Source: Trichoplax adhaerens (taxonomy: Eukaryota > Placozoa > Uniplacotomia > Trichoplacea > Trichoplacidae). Taken from it: DNA of 64,000 nt. Every line of letters starts with the position of its first letter. Position 1 is the stretch's first letter. The notes below the pieces were generated by a model. That model did not search any database. It worked only from the letters and a program-made list of their open reading frames with translations, and had not been told where the DNA came from. Position numbers and translations under genes: made by a program. The DNA lies in contig NW_002060973.1 of NCBI RefSeq assembly GCF_000150275.1, positions 157,364-221,363 of the forward strand, written 5' to 3'. This document shows, piece by piece, positions 51,301 through 61,912 of the stretch.

Positions 51301-54300
51301 TTAAATACATCATCTACTTCTATGCTGCCATTTAATATGTCTTCGCCAATATTACCACAGTTATTGAGAATACTATCAATAATTTCATGAGGAAATTCGT
51401 CACTACCTCTGGTCGATTCTTTACTACTAAAGCCACTGCTACCAATAGAAGGAAGATGATGCGGTCGAAGCAATGGATAATTTGGATCATTACTATCCTC
51501 TAAAAAAGAATTTGGAAGGTAGGCTACATTCTGATGTTGGTGATCTTGCGGTTGAAGGTAGTGATGATATGGTAAATTATGACCTTGTTCTCCATTAATT
51601 TGATCATTGTATCGTATTGAAAAATTGTCGTCTAAAATAGGCGATAATGTCTGATCATTGTCATTCATACTTTTCTTTATTACTTTTTTCTTCTTTCGCT
51701 TTTTTAGTAATCCATTATCATAACCCCTTTTCGATTTTTTAGTATTGATTAAGTAGGAATTCGAATCAAGGATATTAGACTTCTTCGCTTTATTTGTATG
51801 CTTCAATTTAGCAGCCAGTTTTTTCTCACGGATAAGTTTTTTCTTATCTACTTTCGCCTTAAATGTCTTTATGGTAGGAGTATCGCTAGTGTTTTCCTCA
51901 CCCCATGCCACTTTTCGCTTCTTTTCTAATTTTTTCATGTATGTAATCCCGTTCTTCGTCAACACAATTTTCGATACGATGAATCTACTCTTTGTAGATT
52001 TTTTTAATCGACCGCTACTTGGACTGTTATTTCCATTACTGCTTTTTAAATGAATAAAAGGTATATCTTCAGATAACACCGATCCAGCACGTATTGGATT
52101 AAATTGGTCGAAATCGCTGGCTTCATAGCCTGCTTTACGGTTTTTAACTTTATTTCCTTCATAAATATAATAATTTACTAATTTGTTGCACAAGAATACG
52201 TTAGGGTCACAAAGGGAGCATATAAAATCAATATCAGAGTACATTTTAGCATCATTTTCGTTATGGATACCTTCACAACTACCATGTAACCACCTAGTAC
52301 GTGAAATAAAATGTAGGTAAGTAGTGGAAAGATATTCAGACAAAATCTGCATTAAACAACGTAATTAAATACTCTGCTTTTTTAACTACTAATCTGGTAC
52401 GCTAATTGATAATTAATTAATACTAGCTAGCAGTCATACCTATCACAGTTGTTACATTGAACAATTATATCATCATTAACATATTTTTTGTTGCATTTTG
52501 GGCAAACGGATGTACTGGCACATGGACCACATTGAGTATAGTTGGATGTCCACTGACAGTTAATCCCAGGAAAGTTGCTACCGCAATCATGGCATGAAAC
52601 ACAACTGAAAAAGCGATATAAAAGTATAATGTTATCGATATATGACATTTTAATTAAATTCCTAATAGTTTACAATCTAAGATAAATATAATTACAACAT
52701 ATCCTACCGATGGCATTTCCATTCTCCTTCCGGAACCTTGTCCAATTGTGGGTTCAAACAATATGTATGATAGCTAATATCACACTCATCACATAGTAGG
52801 AGACGATCTTCATCGCCTGCCTTACCACATCCTTCACATACGGCACAGTCTAGGCATCGCCAACCATTCACGATCACAGATCGTGTCAGCTAGTTACAAA
52901 ATTTTATGTTGTCGATAAATTATCAAGTTTAGATTGTAATTTAAAGTAAAAGCTCAAGGAAATTTAGTCTCACCTTAGCGGAAACGCAGTAGTGGTGGTA
53001 GGATTGTCCACATTGAAAACATGCAATTAAGGAATTATCTATTCCCTTACCAATACTACCGCAACAGAGGCACATATCCTAAAATAATTAGTTACCAAAA
53101 AGAAACTGGTTGTTAATTAAGATTTTCTAAAACGTATTTTTTCGAATAAACTTGATTCCTCTATTAACGATTAATGCGTCATGCTAATATTAGGTACATC
53201 TAAAATAAACAATTAAAAATTTTTTTATTTTAATCGTCAAACCTGGTGAAGAGTAAACTTGTCACGAATGGAGATTAGTACTGCGACACGATGTAGACTT
53301 TTATCACTTGATCGCTCGTTCTCAACGATTACAGGTTCCGCAGACTTTTTTTCAGGCTATTTTAAAAAAATTAAATATCGAAATGGTAGAATCATCATTT
53401 CGTTGAATAGTGGTTGGTAAATCGCAAAGATGGTACCTTTACAATTGGATGTAAAGCAGTATTATCCTCTAAAATTTTCTTTTGCTTTTTAACATATTTC
53501 GATTTCTTAGTATTGAATCGTTTACGCCGTTTATTCTAAAAAGAAGGTTCATCAAAAGATATAAAATTTGAAATTGTACCAATAATTGAATACTAAGCGT
53601 TATTTCATGGATTAGAATAAAAATAATAGTTATGTAAAGACGTAATATAGCGTTAAAATATCCACAATACTGTATAGGTTAAAGGCAATCATGATCAACA
53701 GCAGACAGTTTTCAAATAATGTTTCATTCATCCTAATATTAACAATACACAGCAACATACCTTGGAATTGAAATCATCATATTGCTTTGGAGAATTATGA
53801 TTACTTTCAGCTACGGGTTGTAATCGATCAGTTGTTGTCGTAGATACAGAGTCGATCGGTGAAGGAACTCCACTTGTTGCTAATTTATTAATTAAAGATT
53901 TAATCCGTAAACGCATATAATGGTTAGGACAATATACTAAAGAATTTTGTCCACTTAAATAGTTCAAAATCATATGAAAGGTCGTAAATTTGCAACAATA
54001 ACAATCATTTACCGGCAATAGTTGCCGATTTTGAATCCATCTCATCTCCAACTGATAAAGTGCTATTAACGTCGTCATTTAATTTTTGAGAAGACTCGAT
54101 CGGATAGTGATGACCATTCAGGGGTAATGTTGGTAGCAAAATTCCATGATCATCAATTGACTCAATCCTTTCTACTAATTGTTGCTGATCATTAACATCA
54201 TATTTCTTGGGCGCGAATTTTTTGTTGATGCGTTCACTGTGTATGCAAAAATTAAAAAACATCAATCAAATTTGCTCATAAGTCTTAACATATTCAGTAC

Positions 54301-55292
54301 AGAATTTAAAAAAAGTGTTACTTAGTGATATAACGAATATGAATATTTTGAAATTATAATTTAAAACTATACACCATTAAAAACAGAAATACACCCAAAA
54401 ATATACAACGAAATCACAATATAAAGCGTTGAAAACATTTCATAATTCAACCTACTTCTGTAAAGTTGATAACCTAGAATGCATAGATAAAATGAAAGGT
54501 ATTATTATCTATTGATAAGATATGGCTTACCTAGGAGAGTTTTCCTCTGTCCAATAGTGTTCGCATTTTTCATTCATCTTGTCGTAATTCTTCTAATGTA
54601 GCAAATAGATAGGCGTAAAAGACAAGTTACTAAATTTGTTATGACGAGCAGTAACCTTAAGCTTAAATTAGTAAAAGACCATTTCGTTACTAGAGATATG
54701 TCAAATAAAAATTTTAATGTTTGCTATCGCCAGATAGATGGATAAATAATTTTGGCTTGTTTTGCAAAAGCAAACAAATACTGCTATCAAGGATACTACG
54801 TTATAAGTACTCTATATTGTAGTGCATTAAATTTCTAATTATACAAGCAAAATTATCATAGCAGCTTAATCTAATAGTAATTATAATAGAAACGTCTAGC
54901 AGATGTTTTTATATAGCTCTAACTTACTGTGCTATCCAACTTTCTTTTACCATCAGATTCCTCATCATCTTCAACAGTTTTAATTTGCCTAGTTGACTAT
55001 TTAGATAACAACGGACAATCAGTATTCATTTATATAAGGATGAAATAACATGGATTGATTTTGTAATTGCGATAAGCACTTGATGATTAAAGTAGAACTA
55101 CATATACTCGTATTACCCTACTATTGTATAAATCAAGCAAAGACAGCTACTGTGTAGCACAACATTCAATATGCAAGAATAAGAAACTGATATAATTAGT
55201 GATGGAAAATTACGGTATAACAACAAAAGAAATGATCATGTTTTTGTTATCGTTATGTACCTGTTTTGCCTTTTTCGATATTCGTTTACGAC
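43847..55292 (-). CDS. KMT2C/D: Histone H3K4 methyltransferase of the KMT2C/KMT2D (MLL3/4, Trr) type
   Basis: About 28 exons were read by eye: 55292-55261, 54996-54928, 54592-54531, 54236-54013, 53936-53761, 53535-53437, 53356-53243, 53078-52974, 52890-52708, 52604-52440, 52293-47867, about 47788-47621, 47358-47269, 47177-47068, 46968-46842, 46722-46606, 46515-46403, 46311-46188, 46085-45923, 45849-45761, 45661-45614, 45526-45396, 45330-45159, 45034-44999, 44922-44842, 44607-44534, 44308-44287, 44125-44039 and 43939-43847. The protein is roughly 2,500 residues. Order: charged N-terminus, three PHD-type fingers, a huge low-complexity exon with an HMG box, ePHD, FYRN, FYRC, Win motif, SET, post-SET. 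The finger and HMG combination identifies KMT2C/D rather than KMT2A/B. The protein monomethylates H3K4 at enhancers in a WDR5/RBBP5/ASH2L-containing nuclear complex. The true first exon was not found. A one-base frame break near 52860 and an unresolved junction near 47450-47620 are noted separately. Human KMT2C/D are about twice as long. Confidence 0.9.
45396..47177 (-). other. KMT2 exons encoding second ePHD, FYRN, FYRC and Win motif
   Basis: The ePHD begins [36 protein letters not shown], and continues with [30 protein letters not shown] and VYCSKH, all Cys/His ligands in place. FYRN follows: [20 protein letters not shown] and [20 protein letters not shown]. Exon 45849-45761 ([13 protein letters not shown] ... 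LFDDYITGE) and exon 45661-45614 ([16 protein letters not shown]) form FYRC. Exon 45526-45396 ends near [10 protein letters not shown], the Arg-containing WDR5-interaction (Win) motif, equivalent to GCARSE in human KMT2C/D. All introns are GT-AG and in phase. Confidence 0.92.
47867..52293 (-). other. Giant 4.4-kb KMT2 exon with HMG box
   Basis: One open exon of 4,427 nt, entered in phase 2 at CTAG|G and left at GAAG|GTGTGT. It starts with the last part of a PHD finger. A Lys/Arg-rich, nuclear-localisation-like region follows (runs such as [11 protein letters not shown]), then acidic and Ser-rich sequence. An HMG box lies roughly at residues 445-505 of the frame opened at 52352, with the phrases [20 protein letters not shown] and [20 protein letters not shown]. 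Some 500 residues rich in Asn, Gln and Pro come next, then a long acidic, Ser/Asp-rich disordered tail. Several short plus-strand open frames opposite it are shadows of this composition. Long low-complexity exons are typical of KMT2C/D. Confidence 0.92.
52293..53356 (-). other. KMT2 exons encoding the PHD finger triplet
   Basis: Exon 53356-53243 ends with [10 protein letters not shown], matching the SSSDKFTLNQ lead-in of human KMT2C before PHD4. Exon 53078-52974 carries the first finger, [12 protein letters not shown], with the C-x2-C and CGQSYHHYC ligands. Exon 52890-52708 carries [20 protein letters not shown] and [13 protein letters not shown]. Exon 52604-52440 carries [23 protein letters not shown] and [12 protein letters not shown], ending in NNCD. 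The finger is completed by RWLHGSCEG and FICSLCDP at the start of the large exon. This reproduces human KMT2C PHD4-PHD6 in order. In KMT2D this triplet reads histone tails; reader specificity here is inferred. Confidence 0.9.
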
Positions 55293-58200
55293 CTATACAT
55301 ATCAATGGATAAGAATTAGTAATATATTCGTTCTATTGCTAGGCTATCTACTGTACGTTTTACAGTATTATTGTGTAGAGAAATAGTCGATATGTACAGC
55401 ATTATCGGCGTAATTTAAGTTAAATTTTTATATTTGATACTACACGCATATTCATAGTTCAGCAGTAAGGGCTTTGAGATATATCATGATTTAGAATTTT
55501 CTTTAGCTGCAACTATTAGTATGCTCTATTTGTTAGCGGATAGTGAAACGAGAAATATTAACTACAGTACTGTACAGTTGGGATCCACTACAGTGCAGTG
55601 ATGTTTCGGGCCGTGTCATGAACCCCTTTGCAATATCTACGAGTATATCGGATACTCTCGTAGGCATAATTGTGGTTACTTCTTGACCGTGTATTTTCAA
55701 TTTTAGAAAGTAAAATTATTGTGATCGACGATGTAAGTCATAAAATATCAAGCATAGGTAGAACAAGTTCCAAGATATTAAGAGTCATTTTCAATTAGAT
55801 ATGGTAGCATTTGAAGCTAAAATAAGAATTATACATGCAGTACATCTTTCGGACTAAAGAATTTATGGTAGTATTGAAGAAATGATCCATTCGGAGAACC
55901 ACGATCGAATCTCTTTCGCCGTTATGTTGTTGGTTATTATATGGATGTACTGTAAATTGAGCTTTCAGTTTCTATACAACTTGTTAGGCAACTTCAAACC
56001 AAGAAAATTATCAGAAGCAAGTGTAAATTATAAAGAAATTTTACCAACTAGAATGCTTGATGCGGTCAGATGACGAAATTTACTAATCTATGATGGGCAA
56101 ACGGCGAATCTTTTAATCATATCACAATTTGTCTCAATTTGACATTTTTACTTGGCAAATTCGAGACAATGCGGTAGAGTGAAAAGGATTTTGACCAAGT
56201 TGTCAGCCCAGCCCGATTCCAGCCCTATCGCATCTAAATTATCCTGGCACTCATTACAGTTCCCACACCGTTCCTTGTATTGGTAATTAAAATATAGATA
56301 TATTTCTAGGCATGAATTACTAAATTTTCCTTGTCATTAGCCTAGAACATGGACGGTAAAATTTTAGTAGTTGATGTCCTAGGCTAATTACGGTAACATC
56401 CAAAGTCTACAATTTCTCCCCACCACCGTTCAGTATGCAGTATGTTTTACGCATATGCGGATACTACAGTAAGTAGTATCCCATTAAGCAGCAAATTATT
56501 ATAAATATGGAGTACAGTATGGACTAATGCGTAAAATAAAAAGAAAGAAAATGGGGTGAAAATTGGTAACGGTCGGAGAATAAACATGAAAAACCAGTGG
56601 TAATTTAAGCATTAACTCGTCCTGTGTATATGTAGTACTACCGTGTAAGCGTTTGCTGGTTATATCAATGTAATCCAGTGTGATTAATGGATGTGCCCAG
56701 GATTGTTAACCTTCAAAACTTATTCTACGATCAAATAAACTTTAAATAATTTAGTACGATCAAGTTCCAAAATTGTTAAGTTATTGTTTCATTTTTGTGT
56801 TACAAGTCAAAGAGGGCGCTGTAGATGTATGGGCAACAGAAAAGAACAAGGTTAAAAACTACGTAAACTACTGTTACATCGTCGTTAACAAATTGGAAAA
56901 GGTAGTAGTGCATTCTAGTGCTTACCTCGATCTGTTCTCCATATAGTGTATAGTATTTGGAGAGTAACAAGCATTAACACTACTGTACACTAGCGTACAT
57001 GAGAGACTGTTGACGTAGTTGTCGATGGTAAAGCATAGGTTAAAGTAAATTGTTTTCATTTTGAACAGAAATTGAATATCAAAAGCATAGGAGAAAACTT
57101 CTTTGGATTATTTTTGTCTTATATTATTACTGTATAGAATCGTTTGATCAAACTACGATGGATTCATATAGTCCATGATAATTTTAATTGAATAAAAATC
57201 ACGTAAATTACGCATATTTAACCTAGTGAAATCAATCCAATAGTAACGATTGTTGTCTGCTGAGATAGAATCAATACAAATAGTCGATATTATTATTATT
57301 GACAGGGAATATGCTAGGATTGAATTTTCTTATACTGCGGTTCGAAATCATGGATGAGTAAGTACTCCTAGAGTATGATGTAGTCTATGTTTAGTTGTAA
57401 TGCCGTTAACAGAATCAATACAAGTAGTTGATATTCAAAGGCAAAGAATAAGTTTTCTTATACTGGCGTGCTGAATCCTGGACTAGGAGAATTACTCTTA
57501 AAGAGTATTGGGTAGTTCACAGTTGGACTTAGTACGAGTACAGTAGTTTGCTTTCTTAGCTTATTGATTCCAAGACAGTATTATCGGATGGTAAAGCGGC
57601 ACTACTCGTATAAGGCGGTTTACTCTTGTAGTGTTCATTTTTACAAGTGGGGAATATTGTTCAATAACGCTACGGATTATTTGACAAAGCAAAAATGGCG
57701 TAGTTCATCGCATGTCCGTTGTACAGTACCTTAAAGTCCATACAGTATTGACTGCTATCAGTTGTACAGGCCAGAAAATTGTAATTATCAAAGATACACT
57801 AGATCACTAAAAGGTGCCGGCTACTATTTATCTGTCCTATCCCCAAAATGACAACGATAACATTAACAATTTTATTGATGCATGGCTTCTGTCGATGGCT
57901 TGGATATTGTGTACATCTTCTCTGTCAATGAGTTTATTCAGTACGCGAAGAGTTCAACATCCATTACAGTAGAGTGTATTTGTTATCGAGATGATTGACT
58001 GTCTTTGATATCAAGCATAAGCAGTAGAAATAGAAAGTGGAACAAATCGATAGGTGATATCGATAAAGAATGAGATGTTAAACAACGTATGTAAAATGAT
58101 GTCCATCTAAAGTATTTAGCTGTTGATCAAAGTCTAAATTTTATGCCAGTCTAGTAAAATACATAAGAATCAACTATTACAGTTCGAATCATTTTGTAGT

Positions 58201-59922
58201 CCAAGTAGCTAGCCTACTTGGAATTGCCTGAATAGCGACTAGCATCCTTTGAATTCGATCGTAATAATCTCTGTGTCTATAGTAATGTGAGTTAGCAAAT
58301 ATCACAGTTGATACTAAAAGTCAGGAATATCCCACAATAAACTGGAGTTTATTGATTGATCGATGCGATCCATCTTGAAACTCTTGTCTACTGGCATGCC
58401 AGTTGAGATGATAGCATAGACAGCCCAATTGTAATTAGTGTAAAGTCATCAGTTGATACATGAGATTGAATTGCATTTGTAAGTTTCTTGTTCGATAAGA
58501 CGAGATGAAAGAAAAAAAATAGACACGTACGTCTCCTACTGTACCCGTATGGAAGTAGAATACAAGGTAGTTTCATTTTGTTTTCATTCAGTCATGGTCG
58601 CCTCTTTCAGGCATCCATGTTGACAATTTTCAACATCAAGACAGTAAGCTACTGTGTGTAGTACAAGTGGTTTGATGTTGACCGTCTCATCCTCCATGTT
58701 GATGATGATGGATATATTGTGCCATTTAGACTGGAATTACACTATACCATTTGTTTTATATAACCTAAATTATCATCTTGACAACCTTGCTACTTTCCAT
58801 CCATGATAACAAGAAGAAAAAGAAAGGAGAATAGTGATTAAAATTACTATAACGGTAAAATTGTCATGGTCATTGGATATCGATCCAATCCGATGGGCTG
58901 ATTAGGGGGTATATCTTTCTAGCGTATATAAACAATTTATCAAGACTAAACTATCAAGGCAACTCGTATCGACTGTTTATCCACTTCATTTGGACTATCA
59001 TGGATGAAAGGCATCATTCAATGACTCATCTTCTCCAAGGCTAAACTACAATCACTTTTCAACCTCTTTTTTTATCATTCGCCGTACTCTAGTTTACACC
59101 ATGATAAAAGACAAGCAAGGCGTAGATGAATATGAAAAGTCCAAATTATCCTCCATGTTGGATCGATGTATATCGACTCCATCTCGACGTACCCCTTGCA
59201 TCCATCGATCAAGCAATACCATCGCTAATATGCTATATAAGCTATTCAACGTGCCATTTTATCCATGCTAACATGTTGAAAAAACCCCCAACTCGCATAA
59301 CCTACTCAACTCAAGACAACCAGTTCTCCTAGCCAACAACAATATCCTCCTATTGCCTACTCAAATGTAATCAAGAAGCCATCGAGCGTCGGGACGATTG
59401 CAGAGTGTCCATGATGGCTTTCGTCTAGGCAAAGGTACTCTGGAGTGCTACGTCGACGGCAAAGCCAAGCTAGGACAAGACTAGCGACAAAAGTGGCGCT
59501 AGTCGTGTGTTTAGTGTAAGACTTGGCAGTAATAGCCATACACTCAATCTTCATCGTGTTATCATGGCATGACTAAGTTGGTCAAGTTACGTCAGACAAA
59601 GGGTGTAGTAATGGTGGCTAGCGATTGGATCGATGGCAATCTCCACTAATGCATTCTCTCTCATTTCGACATCGATTGCAAAACGATGACCAGTATTGAA
59701 ATGCAGTGGATTGATCGATGATCGCCTTTAGCACCTGATCAAGACCATGAAATGACAGTAGCCGAGAGGCAAAATAGGACTTGGGATAAGTGTCTATGAG
59801 AGTCTCCATTGCAGGCTCAACTACGCTGAAGGACGAGTTTTACTGAGTGGACATGGCTGTCTACCATCATCGCCTTTGGAGAATGCAACAATTCAAATCG
59901 ATCATTCTTGTATCACATTTTC

Positions 59923-60456
59923 TTACCTGACATGACTTGAATGATTTGGATGAAGTTGCCTCGGTGAACTACATTGACAATCAGATGCTTTTCCAAGGAA
60001 CTTGTGTCCAATAATGAGAATGATTATGATCAAGAACAAATTCAAAGTCGCACAAATCAACTGTTTACACGCAATGGATGCCCAACCAATACTAAAGTGG
60101 ATGATATGCCGTACAACAACGTTGATGACTGACTGCCAGTATGTTTTGAACTTATGATGATACTCATCACAGTGTTCAACTGGCTTGCGTTGGCCTTCTT
60201 TTGTGCTTGGTGAGTCATTGCGCAGTACAATCAATAGGGCGGGTTGCCAGTTGTCCGTCTCATCAGTCCCTAGTACAGTTACAGTATGGATCGCAGAGTG
60301 AAGTTTGAGGTCCACTTTTTGATGCCAGTGTCTACAGTAGACAGTACTGTAGACAGAAGACCTTCTTCTGCTGCATTGTACTGTAGCGACGTCATACCGT
60401 GCGTTTTTCATGGTCCTCTTTGCCCTACCAGTAAGCTCTTGGCTGGATGACAACAA
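59923..60456 (-). CDS. Hypothetical 177-residue open frame (doubtful)
   Basis: This is the longest open frame in the right flank. It has a basic N-terminus and an HCDEYHHKFKTYWQSVINVV stretch. One strongly hydrophobic segment near residues 140-155 (LFLIIIILIIG) could span a membrane. No family is recognised. It begins in a region containing a TACAGTACTGT palindrome, and part of its N-terminal sequence is translated repeat. It may be a decayed element or chance. Confidence 0.2.
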   Translation of the reverse strand: MLSSSQELTGRAKRTMKNARYDVATVQCSRRRSSVYSTVYCRHWHQKVDLKLHSAIHTVTVLGTDETDNWQPALLIVLRNDSPSTKEGQRKPVEHCDEYHHKFKTYWQSVINVVVRHIIHFSIGWASIACKQLICATLNLFLIIIILIIGHKFLGKASDCQCSSPRQLHPNHSSHVR

Positions 60457-61050
60457 TTCTGCTATGGGTGACGTACAGTATGACTCATTGTTTAGACAAT
60501 GCGACGCCGTGATCGATGTTGGTCCTTTGTGATTTTGTTGGACTCAAGTCAAAGTCGCGGCATAGTTGGATGAAAAGCTCAGCCCGGACCAATGAATGGT
60601 CTCATGGACCAGTTGACCATGGACGGTCACTGACAGGACCACGGATGCAACGGACGATCCTGGATTCCCAGTGCTACAGTGTACAGTGTACAGTACATTG
60701 CTGAAGTCGAACTGTCCACCCTCGGTGTGAGCCAGTTCTCTTTAGAGTGCTATTAGGCAAAATAAATTGTAGTAAAGTTGCAAAATTTGCCTTAAATTCT
60801 ATACATACAGATAGATGAATATTCAGCTTTATATTCGTATAATTCTTATTACATTTTGATTCACACTCGTGATTTTAGGATACCTTAAAGTACTCTGATT
60901 CGAACTGGTTCACATTGTACAGTATAAAGTAATTTACGGTACAGTACTGTACTGTACTGTCCTGTACTGTCCTGCATGCAAAAATGGCGAGCGCCAGAGT
61001 TACACTATGCAAATGTACAGTCAGGTACTGTACGACAGTAGTACAGATAC
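60332..61050. repeat. Right palindrome cluster (TACAGTACTGTA type)
   Basis: Copies occur at about 60332-60355, 60670-60697 (CTACAGTGTACAGTGTACAG), 60913-60975 (GTACAGTACTGTACTGTACT) and 61015-61050. They lie immediately left of the 167-bp tandem array. They match the words found at 1.8-2.3 kb, so both are likely members of one dispersed family. Confidence 0.7.
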
Positions 61051-61060
61051 TACCAGTTGT

Positions 61061-61912
61061 CCGTCTTTCCATCAATTTTACCCTGTTCCTTTGACGACGA
61101 ACAATTGTACTGTTAAGCCATGACATCGACCTTCCATTCCGTCAAATTAGATGACGGACTTGCACAATTTTCGATAACTTAACCGTCCTCTTACTTCGCT
61201 GACAGCAATACTATAGTTCTCCGTCTTTCCATCAATTTTACCCTGTTCCATTAATTCTACCTTGTTCCATTGACGACGAACAATTGTACTGTTAAGTCAT
61301 GACATCGACCTTCCATTCCGTCAAATTAGATGAGGGACTTACACAATTTTCGATAACTTAACCGTCCTCTTACTTCGCTGACAGCAATACTATAGTTCTC
61401 CGTCTTTCCATTAATTTTACCTTGTTCTATGGATGTTACTGTAGTAACGACTGTACCGTTAAGTCATAACAACAACCTTCCATTCCATCAAATTAGATGA
61501 GGGACTTGCACCATTTTCGATAACTTAACCGTCCTCTTACTTCGCTGACAGCAATACTATAGTTCTCCGTCTTTCCATTAATTTTACCTTGTTCTATGGA
61601 TGTTACTGTAGGTAACGACTGTACCGTTAAGTCATGACAACAACCTTCAATTCCGTCAAATTAGATGAGGGACTTGCACCATTTTCGATAACTTAACCGT
61701 CCTCTTACTTCGCTGACAGCAATACTATAGTTCTCTGTCTTTCCATTAATTTGACAGTGCTCCGTGGATGTTACTGTAGTAACGACTGTACCGCTAAGTC
61801 ATGACATCGACCTTCAATTCCGTCAAATTAGATGAGGGACTTGCACTATTTTCGATGGCTTAACCGTCCTCTTACTTCGCTGACAGGGATACTACAGTCC
61901 CCGTCTTTCCAT
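61061..61912. repeat. Tandem array, about 167-bp unit, six starts
   Basis: The phrase C(C/T)GTCTTTCCAT(T/C) recurs at 61061, 61221, 61400, 61567, 61735 and 61901 (spacings 160, 179, 167, 168 and 166 bp). Units share GACTGTACCGTTAAGTCATG-like, AATTAGATGAGGGACTTG, TTTTCGATAACTTAACCGTC and CTTCGCTGACAGCAATACTA phrases at near identity. Later units carry an internal GTTACTGTAGTAAC near-palindrome that the first two lack. The high identity implies a recent or homogenised array. Confidence 0.9.

Noticed and set aside
48381-52053. Several 60-121-codon plus-strand open frames opposite the giant KMT2 exon
   Set aside because: They are antisense shadows of the long Asn/Gln/Ser/Lys-rich exon, with no splice context or motifs of their own.
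55560-55690. Candidate first exon for KMT2 on the minus strand (reading beginning M-P-T-R-V-S-D-I-L-V)
   Set aside because: The frame is open for about 40 codons, but no donor gives the phase needed for exon 55292-55261, and part of it is palindrome repeat.
55882-56073. 63-codon plus-strand frame with a hydrophobic stretch just upstream of KMT2
   Set aside because: A single candidate membrane segment is not enough support. No family is recognised and there is no visible promoter or polyadenylation context.
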